A stretch of 24,154 nucleotides of DNA from Thermomucor indicae-seudaticae (Eukaryota > Mucoromycota > Mucoromycetes > Mucorales > Lichtheimiaceae): the NCBI GenBank assembly GCA_000787465.1, contig JSYX01000549.1, forward strand, positions 1-24,154, in the 5' to 3' direction. The translations under genes were made by a program, and so were the position numbers. This document shows, in pieces, positions 1 to 10,333 of this stretch. Within the stretch, counting starts at the first letter, position 1. Each line of letters begins with the position of its first letter. Under the pieces are notes generated by a model. It ran no database searches, was not told the DNA's origin, and worked only from the letters and a program-made list of their open reading frames with translations.

Positions 1-819
1 GATTTTTAGACATCAAAATAAAGAACGGTAGAGCTATTCAAACCATGTTGAAAACCCGTTATATTAAGTTTATATGTTGCATGCACGGTCATCATACACA
101 ACGATCATCAGATTTCGGAGGGCTGATCAATCTGTCTTGCAATGACATGTCCACGATGGACTTGCTGTGATCACACAAGATAATATCGAGATTTACAACG
201 CGTAATCCACACATGGTCTCTGGGGAAAAAGGTGCATGAAAGGACACAAAATGATCCCGAACTAAGGGAGAGCAGAGACGAAACCGAGTCGAGCCCGTGT
301 TTGTACTGAAAATGCAAATGCATGTGTGATATGCATAGCCATTGTACATGGTACAAAGCCAGCTGTTAAAGTTATTTCCACGCACGGGCCACTCTGAACG
401 GACGCGAAAAAGCCAGGTCACTTAAACTGTATACTACGGCCATTTTAATAATAAAACCCAAAACTGGTACACTACGTTATTTAACAAATGAGCCCCAGTA
501 CATACATGGCAATCTTGTTTCCAAAGAACTGTAGCCTTGACGGCTTTTCGATTGCATGTCACAGCAGCTGCAAACTACAACCAACCTTGCCGCCCAATGA
601 ATATTGACTCAGACGTGATATGTCTAAGCAGTAGGCGCATCATGCAAGTAGGCAAAAAATGAGAAAAACACCCTTTCGCGTACAGCTTTTGCATGTATCC
701 CTGATCGTTCATTGCTGGGAGTTCAAATAATGTATAATGTAAACGAAAGATCGATGATGAGTAAAAGGACGACATTATTGCGCAGGAAGAGAACGCTCTA
801 GTTGATTTGTGGGATTGAT
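1..819. other. Left-edge spacer, no gene recognised
   Basis: This stretch lies downstream of the calcipressin stop codon and should contain its 3' UTR. The longest open frame (minus, 92-421) has no recognisable domain, no plausible splice continuation and no supporting promoter, so it was not called. I see no RNA gene or repeat. Confidence 0.6.
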
Positions 820-1702
820 TCATGTGCGAAGCGGCGGGCGAGCTGTTGGAACAACTTTTGCTTTTGGAAAGCCTAATCGAGGTGGTGCTAAGCTATCTGT
901 ATCTCCATCACCATCCCAGTCTTGAACCGTGATCATGGGCAAATTATCTTCTCCTCCTCCTTCTTCATCACAATTCCGGCTGCTGATGACTTTTAATAAG
1001 GGTGCCCTACTGGCTTTTCTAGGCCGAAGTTGGACGTCATCATTTTCGTCGTGGTCATCACTCGTGATAGGACTGTCCAGTCGAAAATTCTCCAGATCCT
1101 CTAAATCATCTTCTGGCATATCGGCAATAGCATGCATCAAGTCAGAAGCAAGAACAGCAGTATTGGGTGGTGATTCACGCGTTTGTTGCCAGTTTTCACA
1201 AGGTGATCCGGGTGGTGATATCAGGAAGTTCTTTTCGCTCTCTGGTACTCGAAGGCACGATAGACTTGGATCTGGATTTATAGGATTATGCTGAAAAAAG
1301 GAAGGCCGTCAGGAAAAGCCCCACCCAATATACAACTGTGTTAATACCAACCTGTCCAAAATAGAGTCGCACTTGCATCGTTTGTTCATCATTGAACGTG
1401 CTCCGACCAGCATCATTACCCTCACCCAGGCTGATTAGCGTTATTGCATCTGGCGTCTCTTCCCAGCTTAATGTAGTCTTGTCCAGTATTCTCTTCGCCC
1501 GCATGGCACATTCTGTTTCTTCGTAGATTATCATGAGCCGCGCAAAGCCCTTCATGGCTACAAATGCATAAAGTGTTCCGAAATCTTCAAATTTTGCACG
1601 AACATCTTGGAGAATGCCGGGATGGCTAAAGAAACATCGTGGTACATTGGGCATTAAAAGTGTGTTTGTCGCGATAGATTGGCCATTGACTATCTGACCC
1701 AT
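820..1702 (-). CDS. Calcipressin (RCAN-type regulator of calcineurin)
   Basis: This gene encodes a calcineurin-binding regulator that modulates the Ca2+/calmodulin phosphatase in the cytoplasm. There are two exons, 1702-1352 and 1290-820, joined across a 61 bp intron (1351-1291, GTTGGT to TTCAG, phase 0), giving 273 residues. Residues about 10-117 form the RRM-like domain typical of the family and end in VRLYFGQ. The family signature KNFLISPPGSP is at residues 137-147, followed by a Trp/Pro-rich NWQQTRESPPN. A PxIxIT-like calcineurin docking motif, PMITVQ, is at 235-240, in an acidic region rich in Glu and Asp. The C-terminus is Pro/Arg-rich. Length and motif order match fungal calcipressins. 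The start is the first ATG ahead of the conserved TNTLL strand. The gene diverges from the P450 gene across a 1.1 kb spacer. Identification is firm; that it inhibits or stimulates calcineurin is family knowledge, not visible here. Confidence 0.93.
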
Positions 1703-2823
1703 GGACTTTACAAAAGGAAGGAAAGAACACAGGGGTTCTCGGGATTCCCGTTCCGGTCAGTCATGCACAGCAGAAATTGACGGTTTATTCTCAATGATCG
1801 TAACCCATGATATCGCCAGTACTGCAAGAATACAAGAACAGCCATGCCGTCTGACATGGAAACTGTGCTCGTCGGCCCTCTTTTTGTACCGTCGTTGGTG
1901 CACGATCGTGCCCGTTTTTTCCTGGATCAATTTGTTTCACAATTACCTGCATCTTGGGGATCTGCCATAGCAACAGCCGATCCTATACTGTCTTGTGAAA
2001 TTCATGTATCTTGACCGCCCTGTTATCGATATGCAAGTGATTGACTCGATAAGCTACCTGTGGCTACGAAGATAGTGTACGGGTAAGGTACTTTTTTCCT
2101 AAGACAGAATGTTGTTATATCAGCTGACGAGTATGTTACATAATTTTATCATCGGCTCTTCTTTTTCCTTTGCAGCGATCAAGGTTCCGGATAACAATGT
2201 CCTTTTGGCAGAAATGGAGCAGTTACTGAAATCAAGCACAGTAATAGAACGGTTAAATCGATTTTCCTCTAAGCCATGTTTATGCGCTTCAGACGGAAAT
2301 ATGCGGGAAAGGAAATCAAGCAATCACCATGTGTCATCAGAGCAGCGGTCATGACCTTTTTCACTTCTTGCTCTCCGATGGTCTGATTATTGGGAACAGG
2401 CAGAGCCTAAAAATATGCGGTACCTCTTGGAATATTCTGTAAGCGGCTTTTCGCCTTTTTCGGACAAGCACGTTTTCGTGTCACCGCGGAGCTAATACGG
2501 CAAATAATGCTAGAAGCGTGTAACCAGCCACGTTTCTTCGGCTGTCATAACCGTGCGTTTGAGCGCCTTTTCCCTTATTGCGTTACTGTATCAAAGAAAT
2601 TACCAGTGGGCAAACGATATGCACAGACTGTCATGAAGCCGGTCATTTGTTACCGGGGTCCGTGTTCATCCATCCATTCGATCGGAGTTACACGCAGCCA
2701 CAGGCTAAACGGTTTTCCCCCTACCGCCTGATCTTACATAGTATTACGAGAATTATAAAAGACAAGCTGTCTCAGCACCTAAAGACCTGTTTTGCTCCTC
2801 ACTTGTGATACTATAAACCAACA
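1703..2823. other. Divergent intergenic region between calcipressin and P450 fusion genes
   Basis: This 1.1 kb spacer separates two divergent genes and should hold both promoters. Only short open frames occur, none with a recognisable domain. A TATA-like element near the right end fits the P450 gene. I see no repeat or RNA gene. Confidence 0.6.
2752..2761 (+). promoter_or_regulatory. TATA-like element of the P450 fusion gene
   Basis: The string ATTATAAAAG lies about 63 bp upstream of the ATG at 2824, at a suitable distance for a fungal core promoter. It is inferred from sequence and spacing only. Confidence 0.45.
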
Positions 2824-5800
2824 ATGTCTGAAGACACAACAACATCCCTTATCGTCGTTTTACAAGGAAACAAGGATATTGAAAAATACGGCAAAATCAT
2901 CGTCTTTGGCTCAGGCGCCAACGTCAACACCGTTCGGGGACTTGCAGCTGAAAAACTGGACATTCCCGGAAGCACAGCACAAGATGATATCATTCTGCGC
3001 GATGGAAACGGTCGGATACTGGAAGGTATCGATGACGTACGCAAGCAACAAGTGGTCCATGTGGACGTACGGCAACGGATCAAAGAAGTCATCCCCGGTC
3101 CTCGAAAACTGCCATTCGTTGGCTCACTCCCAGATCTTCTACCAGACATGTAAGCTTGAGAAGAGAAGATGCCGACAAACAAAGGATAAACGATTTTTAA
3201 CGATGTAACGTATCTACATATGTCTAGGACGAGAGGCTTTCAGCGGCTTTTTGAAATATACGGTCCACTGATAAGCGTCAGCATTCTCGGCAATGAAACC
3301 ATCACCACAAACGACCCAGCTATTGCAGAACTTTTTGTCAAGGAATCAGAATATTTCACAAAACGGTTGAGTATCGGTCTCAAAGAAATCAGAGAATTCG
3401 CTGGAACAGGTCTCTTTACCTCCAGCACTGAAGAACATGAATGGAAACTGGCCCACAAGCTGCTAATGCCTGCCTTTAGCCCTAGAGCAATCAAGGTACG
3501 TGTGGTTGAATAGATCAAACTTGTCTATTGTACACTTTGTAATCTGCTATTATTGAAGGCCTATGGACAAGAAATGGGATTGATCGCGCAAGAAACCATC
3601 CGTGTACTGGAGCAATTCTCTCCCGAAGAAAGCGTTGATATTGTGGACTGGACAACGCGCCTAACGTTCGAGACGATCGGTCGAATTGGGTTCGGCTACG
3701 AGTTTGGTATGCTTCAAGGTCGCGACGCACCGCTTCATCCATTCATCCAGGCCATGGCATACTGCCTGAACCATGCTATTGCTCGGATCCAAGAGCCTGC
3801 CTTCATGAAGCGACTACCTCTCGAACGCAACCGACGGTTCGACCGCGACAGACAGTTGATGAATGACATTGTGGATCAAGTCATTGCCGAACGGAAAAAT
3901 AGCCCCGATGCCAAGGATATGCACAAGGATCTCTTGGGATTCATGTTGAATGCACGGGACGAGCATGATCTGGGTCTGTCGGACGAAAACGTGCGTTATC
4001 AAGTCGTTACCTTCTTGATCGCTGGCCACGACACCACCGCAAACACCCTGGCCTGGGCGCTGTACGAGTTATCGCGGCATCCAGACGTTGAGCAAAAGAT
4101 GCTACAGGAAATTGTCAATGTCGGCATCACTCACGATAAACTCCCGACGGTCGAGCAAATCAGCCAGCTCAAGTATATGCACCAAGTACTCAAAGAAACT
4201 CTGCGCCGTTACCCGCCTGTACGTACCATTGGCAAATACTGCAAGAAGGACTGTGTTGTGCCTGGCGGTTACAAGATCAAGGCTGGCTCAATGGTGAGCG
4301 TGAACATATATTCCATGCACCTGAATCCAAAGGTGTATCCAGACCCTTACCGCTTCGACCCGGACCGTTGGACTCCTGAAGAAGAACAGAAGCGGTCTCG
4401 GTTTGCCTGGTTGCCCTTCAGCACTGGGCCTCGTGCTTGTATCGGTCAAGCATTCGCTTTGCAAGAGGCCAAGATCGTATTAGCGATGCTGTTGCACCGG
4501 TTTAAGTTTACCTATGGTAAAGTGAATTCTATTGTCAACAGCGCAGAAAGAGTGTGAAATTGATCGATTGCGCCCATTTTCAGACGGACCTGAGGTTAAC
4601 TTTAGTTCCAAAGCCGCTACCACAAAGCCTGTCGGTCTCTTGATGCATATCCATCCACGCACAGACCTTCCCAGTCCAAGTACAGAGGCTTTGCAGGAAC
4701 AAGCCTCAAAACCTAACGGAACCAAGCCTGCTGCGCCCCAACCGGAAACCCTGCTTCCACAAATCAATACTCAAGGTCCTCAAGTCACTGACGCTGATTT
4801 GCCTTCCGTCACATTCTTGTATGGCACTCAAACCGGCACAGCTCAAGACTATGCCTCGCAGCTCGCATCTCAAGCCAGAGCATTTGGATTCAAAAAGGTG
4901 ACCTTGTGTGAGATGGATAAATGGCAAGTCTTGCAAACGGGCCGCTATGAGAAAAAGAACAAGGATCCACAAGACTTGGTGGTCATTTGTACAGCGACTT
5001 ACAACGGTCAACCTCCTGATTCGGCAGAAAAATTTGACAAGTTTATGACGGAAAAGACAAAGGAGAGTGGAAATGAGAAGCTATTTGACGGCCTGCAGTA
5101 TGCGGTATTTGGTGTGGGTAACAAGAATTGGAGGACGTACCAAGCATTCCCCATCAAGGTGAACCAGGCGCTTGAAGACCTCGGTGCCGATCGCTTCTTT
5201 AGTGCTGGTGAAGGCAACGCCGATAAAGACATGGATGCCGACTTTAACGAATGGTTAGTAAAAGAGACAAGGCAGAAGTTCGATATAACTGACTTTAAAA
5301 AAACATCGGGAGAATAGGTGTGCTCATTTTTGGGTTCGTACATTGAGCTACTACGGCCTTGCCGTACCTGAACAGCAGTCTATTGTACCAACAGCGAGCG
5401 TGAGCGTCGATCAAAAGTCAGTCAAGGTCCGGTTCATCAGTCCTTCAGACAAAGCGAAATGGGAAGCTGCACAGGCAAACCGAAACGGTGAATACAGCAG
5501 CAAAATCTTGGTAAACAAGGAGCTCCAGCAGCCTGGTTCCGGCCGCAGCACGCGACATATCGAGATTGATATCAGCAACCTTCATCCTCTTGGTGAGAAG
5601 CACTATTACGAGGCAGGTGACCACTTGGAAGTCATGCCAGAAAACGATCAAGCTACCGTGGAAGCAGTTGCCATCAGCTTTGGTTGGGTTCTGGATTCTG
5701 TGTTCGAGATCGATCCAGAGGAGGCGCAACACTTTAAGCCACGATCGTTAGCAGCATCCATCAAGGGGCCCTGCACCGTCCGCAACATGCTGACTCACTA

Positions 5801-6719
5801 CGCTGACCTTTCCTCACCGCCTTCTCGTACGATGTTGGCCATTTTCGCTCAGCAGCTCAGCAAGACGTCTCCCGAAACTGCTGCAGAATTCAACAAACTG
5901 ATCATGCCCGACAGCGAACTTTATGCGCCATTTATTGAGAAGCATCGAACACTACTTGATCTGCAACGTGCGTTCCCTCAAGTGAACCAATTGGAACTCG
6001 GCCAATTCCTGACGGCTGTGGGTGTCATGCAACCGCGTCGCTACTCTATCGCTTGTTCACCACTTGTCCATCCCAAACAAGCCCATCTTGCCGTAGCCGT
6101 CGTTCACGATGTATTAAAAGATGGCAGAGACTATTACGGTCTCGCATCCTCGTACCTCGCTCGTGTTCAGTCTGGTGCAACGGTCCGTGCCACCCTGAAA
6201 TCATCCAAGAGTTCCTTTGGCCTTCCAAGCAACCCTGCTGTGCCCATCATTCTTATTTCCGCTGGCACTGGTATCTCTCCCTTCCGCGGTTTCTTACAAG
6301 AACGCGCATACCAGCGTAAAGTCGGCGAAAAAGTCGGCAAATGCGTCGTGCTGTTTGGCTGCCGTCGCCGGGACCACGACTTTATCTATGCGGACGAACT
6401 TGAGGAATACATTCAATCTGGTGTCATTAGCAAGCTCCACGTGGCCTTTTCACGGCAACAACCTCCGTCTCCCATCAAGTACGTCCAGCATCAAATCCTT
6501 GCAAACGCAGCTGAAATCTGGGCTTTGCTTCACCCAACTACTACGGAGCTACCTGCCGATGTTTATGTTTGCGGTTCTGGTGCAATGAGTCGTGATGTTC
6601 GACGCGCCTTTTGCACTATGGCCAAGAGCTTTGGCGAAGCTTCAACGGACCAAGAAGCCGAGAATTATCTGCAAAAGCTTTTGGATGAAGGTCGCTACAG
6701 TGAAGACGTCTGGGGCTAA
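2824..6719 (+). CDS. Self-sufficient P450-reductase fusion (CYP505/P450foxy type) with ubiquitin-like N-terminus
   Basis: This is a single-chain monooxygenase in which a heme domain is fused to its own NADPH reductase; relatives hydroxylate fatty acids near the omega end. Five exons (2824-3149, 3228-3495, 3559-4516, 4584-5253, 5318-6719) give 1207 residues. Residues about 8-83 are an extra beta-grasp/ubiquitin-like domain; the P450 begins at the proline hinge IPGPRKLPFVG (90-100). P450 motifs: AGHDTT of helix I (353-358), ETLR (411-414), FDPDRW (464-469), and heme loop FSTGPRACIG with Cys492 as ligand. The FMN domain starts at VTFLYGTQTGTAQ (593-605). The FAD/NADPH part has RRYS (981-984), AGTGISPF (1056-1063) and the terminal RYSEDVWG, like P450 BM3. 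The frame breaks near 4517 and 5254 are ordinary introns: the second rebuilds the Trp codon of FNEW and leads into the expected FWVRTLSYYGL helix. There is no membrane anchor, as in soluble CYP505. BM3 is 1049 residues, so the extension is real extra sequence. Confidence 0.94.
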
Positions 6720-7066
6720 ATCTCTCTCTCTCTCTTTATTCATTGTTCCTTTTCTGCATTGTACTTTTTTGTTAGCATAAGATATATAAACATGGGTCCT
6801 GTCATTGACTTCATACACCATACATTTTTGGATGGCTCGATCCCCCATTTGGGGATTTCATTTCGTTGACCGACTCCTTGTTTTTTACGAACGCAAAAAA
6901 AGTAGTCCTTGTTTCTCTTTGATCGATCGCCTTGCAAACACGGAGAACACCGATTTGTTTGACTAAAATCAAGTAATCAGTCGCTTCTTTTTTCTTTTGC
7001 CGTTTTCGAATTGTAGAGAGCCCTTATTCTTTTGCATTTGTTTTCAAGCAATTTGTTTTGCGGTAA
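6720..7066. other. Spacer between P450 fusion and PP2C genes
   Basis: This 347 bp region holds the 3' end of the P450 transcript, a short CT microsatellite and the promoter of the PP2C gene. It is T-rich on the plus strand close to the PP2C start. No other feature is visible. Confidence 0.6.
6721..6735 (+). repeat. (TC)n microsatellite
   Basis: A perfect TC dinucleotide run of about 15 bases begins one base after the P450 stop codon, in the presumed 3' UTR. It is simple sequence of no known function. Confidence 0.9.
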
Positions 7067-8634
7067 ATGGGCCAGACACTTTCCGAACCCATCGTCGACA
7101 AGAAGTCGAGCAGAGATCACGACGAACGGCTTGCGTATGGCGCTTCGGCTATGCAAGGCTGGCGATTGAGTATCCTTTGAGAATAGACAATCGTATTGCG
7201 CACGTTTAATGTCCAAAGCTTAAAATCGTCGCAAACCCGATCTGTTGCCACGCTCTTGAGAAGTCTATCCTTAACCTTAAATTTTTTCTTCAGCTATGGA
7301 AGATGCTCATACGACACTATTAAAGCTCGAAGATACGGACGCTAGCTTTTTCGGAGTTTATGATGGGCATGGTGGTAAAGCGGCAGCGTCAACAATTGGA
7401 TGCAAAAATGATATAATGATAACGTTTGTCCTCCAATTCTAGGCGCAACCATTGCCCAATACACAGGACAAATGCTGCATCGCAAGGTTCGGGAGAGCAA
7501 GCATTTTGAACGGAAAGAATACCGGGAGGCACTGAAAGACGGGTATCTGAGCATAGATAAAGAGTTGAGCGAAGGTATGGATGAAATATACGGAATGGCG
7601 GTTCTATGGTTGATATACTGGCATCTAGACGGCAACTTTGCGTTTGATCCTTCGGGTTGCACGGCCGTTTCAGCTCTGATCACACCAGAAGGGAAGATAC
7701 TCGTGGTATGATTGACGCAAAAGATAAGCCGAGGACGCATAAGCCCGCTCACTGGAACCACCCAGGCAAATGCGGGAGATTCTCGTTCAGTGATTAGTAT
7801 CAAAGGACGGAGCAAACCGTTATCGTACGATCATAAACCCGTAGATCGGGCTGAATCACAGCGCATTATCGCGGCTGGCGGATTTGTAGAGTTTGGACGA
7901 GTTAATGGTAATACGTGGAGGGGTAAAGGAACGAATGCCCATTTAAATTAACTCTCATGAAGGTAATCTGGCCCTCTCCCGTGCGATTGGCGACTTTGAG
8001 TTTAAGCAAAATGACAACCTTCCTCCTGAAGAACAGATTGTGACATGCAAGTGATATGGTATCGGGTAAAGCAGCATGGTAGATTGATTGGTGGTGTATG
8101 CATTAGGTGATCCTGATATCGTGGAGCATGAAATAACAGAAGATGACGAATTCCTTGTCCTAGCGTGCGATGGTTAGTGAGTGTGTGCGTAGTGTTCTCC
8201 GTTCAACGAGGGCTGATTGACAAGCAATAAAAGGTATCTGGGACTGTATGACCAACCAGCAAGTTGTGGACTTTATCCGAGCTGAGCTCGCGGAAAAGAC
8301 ACCCTTGGACGAGATATGTGAAATGTTGATGGACAACTGCCTTGCACCAGATAGCGAAGTGGGTGGACTGGGATGTGATAATATGTCCGTCATTATCGTT
8401 GGTATTCTTAACGGCAAAACCTTGGACGAATGGTACGACTGGATCGCATCGAGAGTAGCGTCCGAAAAGAAGACGGACGCTCTGGGAAATACAATTGAAC
8501 CCGATGGCGTAGTTGAAAAAGTGCCAATGAATGAAGAAGATGAAGAGGATCTTGAAGACGAAGACCTTGCAGACGAGAATACGTTAAAACCTGAACCCAA
8601 GCTTAATACAGTGGGCGAAACCGAGACGCTATGA
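7067..8634 (+). CDS. PP2C-family Ser/Thr phosphatase (Ptc2/Ptc3 type)
   Basis: This is a metal-dependent (Mg/Mn) phosphatase that removes phosphate from Ser/Thr; fungal relatives switch off stress MAPK and checkpoint kinases. Eight exons (7067-7169, 7294-7374, 7443-7574, 7629-7705, 7766-7907, 7963-8046, 8107-8172, 8234-8634) give 361 residues. It starts MGQTLSEP, usual for fungal members and a possible N-myristoylation site (Gly2). Motifs in order: RLTMEDAHTT (Glu37), [10 protein letters not shown] (Asp58), [20 protein letters not shown] (132-139), [16 protein letters not shown] and GCDNMSV (Asp277). These supply the expected metal ligands. An acidic tail follows at about residues 328-344. 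Intron 1 is U12-type, intron 6 is GC-AG, and intron 3 (7575-7628) is 54 bp and stop-free. The removal of intron 3 is inferred because the spliced form aligns with the family without an insertion. Confidence 0.93.
7170..7293 (+). other. U12-type (minor spliceosome) GT-AG intron in the PP2C gene
   Basis: The donor reads GTATCCTTTG, a full match to the U12 5' splice site consensus RTATCCTTT. The branch site ATCCTTAAC (7267-7275) matches TTCCTTRAY at 8 of 9 positions, and its branch A lies about 19 nt before the CAG acceptor. The 124 bp intron is phase 1 and rebuilds RLTMEDAH exactly. That it is spliced by the minor spliceosome is inferred from these motifs. Confidence 0.8.
8047..8106 (+). other. 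GC-AG intron in the PP2C gene
   Basis: The exon ends in GTGACAT and the intron begins GCAAGT, the usual form of a GC donor. It ends at ATTAG. Joining in phase 1 gives IVTCDPDIVEH, which matches the family with no gap; the nearby GT would put the downstream exon out of frame. Confidence 0.8.
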
Positions 8635-8886
8635 CGACCGCCCTGACTATACTTTTTCTTCTTCCCTTCTTTCTTAACATGCAATTAAAGACATGCCGCC
8701 TCACTATTTGCCTTTCTCTCAATATCCTATCACTAAAGCATTACAGGCTTTTCTTGGCTTTTTTAACGATCAGGTTTTCTTGAGCCACGGGTTAACGCCA
8801 CAAGGATGGTACCGTGGATAAATTTTGGTTGATGAGATGAAAGATATATGTGTCTCTTAGTCAGCACCGGTTACACTGTCCGTAGA

Positions 8887-10198
8887 ATGCTCTTGAACTG
8901 CTTTTCACGTTTGCGGACACGTATTGTCTGGCATCGCCTGTTTTCAACGGCCCGTACTGCTGATGTCCAAGTCGATAATCTGGTGATTGGCGCCGGCATT
9001 GTCGGTCTAGCTGTTGCCGAGAAACTAACGCGTGAGCGACCCACGGAAGCCACGATTGTAATAGACAAGAACAAGCGTTGCGGTGAAGAGACAAGGTATT
9101 TATTGTATCTGTTCGATGGCTTGGAGCGACAGACGTGGAGTTAACTGTACATTTCGAATGCGCAAAGCTCTCGTAATAGCGAGGTGATCCATGCCGGCAT
9201 TTATTACCCCAAAGACAGTCTCAAGACGCGGCTGTGCATCCAGGGCAATCGGCTATTGTACCAGCTGCTATCGCAAGCCTCCATTCCCCATCGACGACTC
9301 GGTAAGCTGGTTGTGGCGCAGACACACGAACAGCACCAGTACCTGCTGGGCCTCCATCGCAAGTCGACCGAGCTCGGTGTGGAAACCGAGATGCTTACGG
9401 CAGACCAGGCGGCTGCCCTGGAGCCTCAAGTGCGCGCTCCGGCCGGCGCGCTCCTCTCACCCTCCACGGGCATTCTCGACAGCCACGCCTTGATGGACTA
9501 TTTGGAGCAAAAGATTGTCCAGAACGGGGGTGACATTGCTCTGGCTACCGAGGCGGTCAGGATCGAACGCCAGAATGGATCATACTGGATCGATTTGGCA
9601 GACGGCAGCAGTGTGCTGGCGGGACGCGTGTTTAATGCAGCTGGCCTGCATGCAGACAAAGTTGCTGTGCCCAACGATCATTACAGGTTGCATTTCGCAC
9701 GTGGCGTCTATTTTGCCTACACAGGTCAAAATCTCAGGATTCAACACCTCATCTATCCATGCCCCGAGAAGCATCTGTCTGGCCTGGGAACCCACTTAAC
9801 ACTCGACATGGCTGGAAAAATCAAGTTTGGGCCCGACCTCGAATACATTGATAGCCCTGCTGACTATAGCATCCCAGATCACTCTGCCCACAAGCAGCGA
9901 TTTGTGGACGCTATCCATACCTATCTGCCGGACGTCCAGCCCGAGAAACTGCATCCCGATTACGCTGGTATTAGGTAAATCACTCTTACACCACATCTTT
10001 CCCGAAAATGAACTGACAAGTATCAAAATGGACAGACCAAAACTGGCCGGTCCAGGAGAACCGTTCAAAGACTTTGTCATAAAGGAGGAAAAAGAAAAGG
10101 GCCTTGACAACTTTTTCAATCTCATTGGCATCGAAAGCCCTGGCCTCACCTCTTGCCTTGCAATTGCCAATTACGTGCATGACCTTATTAGAGACTAG
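8887..10198 (+). CDS. L-2-hydroxyglutarate dehydrogenase-like FAD oxidoreductase, mitochondrial
   Basis: The product is predicted to oxidise L-2-hydroxyglutarate to 2-oxoglutarate in mitochondria, a metabolite-repair reaction using FAD. Three exons (8887-9095, 9168-9974, 10036-10198) give 392 residues. The first ~20 residues are Arg-rich with hydrophobic positions and no acidic residue, a good mitochondrial presequence. The FAD-binding Rossmann motif NLVIGAGIVGLAVAEKL follows at 31-47. Splicing restores the family block EETSSRNSEVIHAGIYYP, and near the C-terminus YAGIRPKL and the end FNLIGIESPGLT, all typical of L2HGDH/LhgO. An upstream in-frame ATG at 8848 would add 13 residues; 8887 is preferred because it has A at -3 and starts directly at the presequence. 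The gene converges on the CDK gene, with 135 bp between stop codons. Other DAO-superfamily oxidases are possible but fit less well. Confidence 0.9.
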
Positions 10199-10333
10199 AA
10201 TAAGTTTAAAATAGACATGAATGGAATCTTTCTTCATTCTGCGGCATGTAATAACACGTAGTAAATAAGGGTTTCGGTCAGCGACTAGTTCTAATCATTG
10301 GAGATGATGAAAGGAATAAAGGTTGGGATTGTA

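Noticed and set aside
92..421. 109-codon minus-strand frame at the left edge.
   Set aside because: No domain or splice continuation; composition looks like translated spacer.
4517..5342. Apparent frame breaks and an internal stop in the P450-reductase, as if it were two genes or a pseudogene.
   Set aside because: Both are explained by introns (4517-4583 and 5254-5317) with proper donor, branch and acceptor that restore conserved residues, including the Trp of FNEW.
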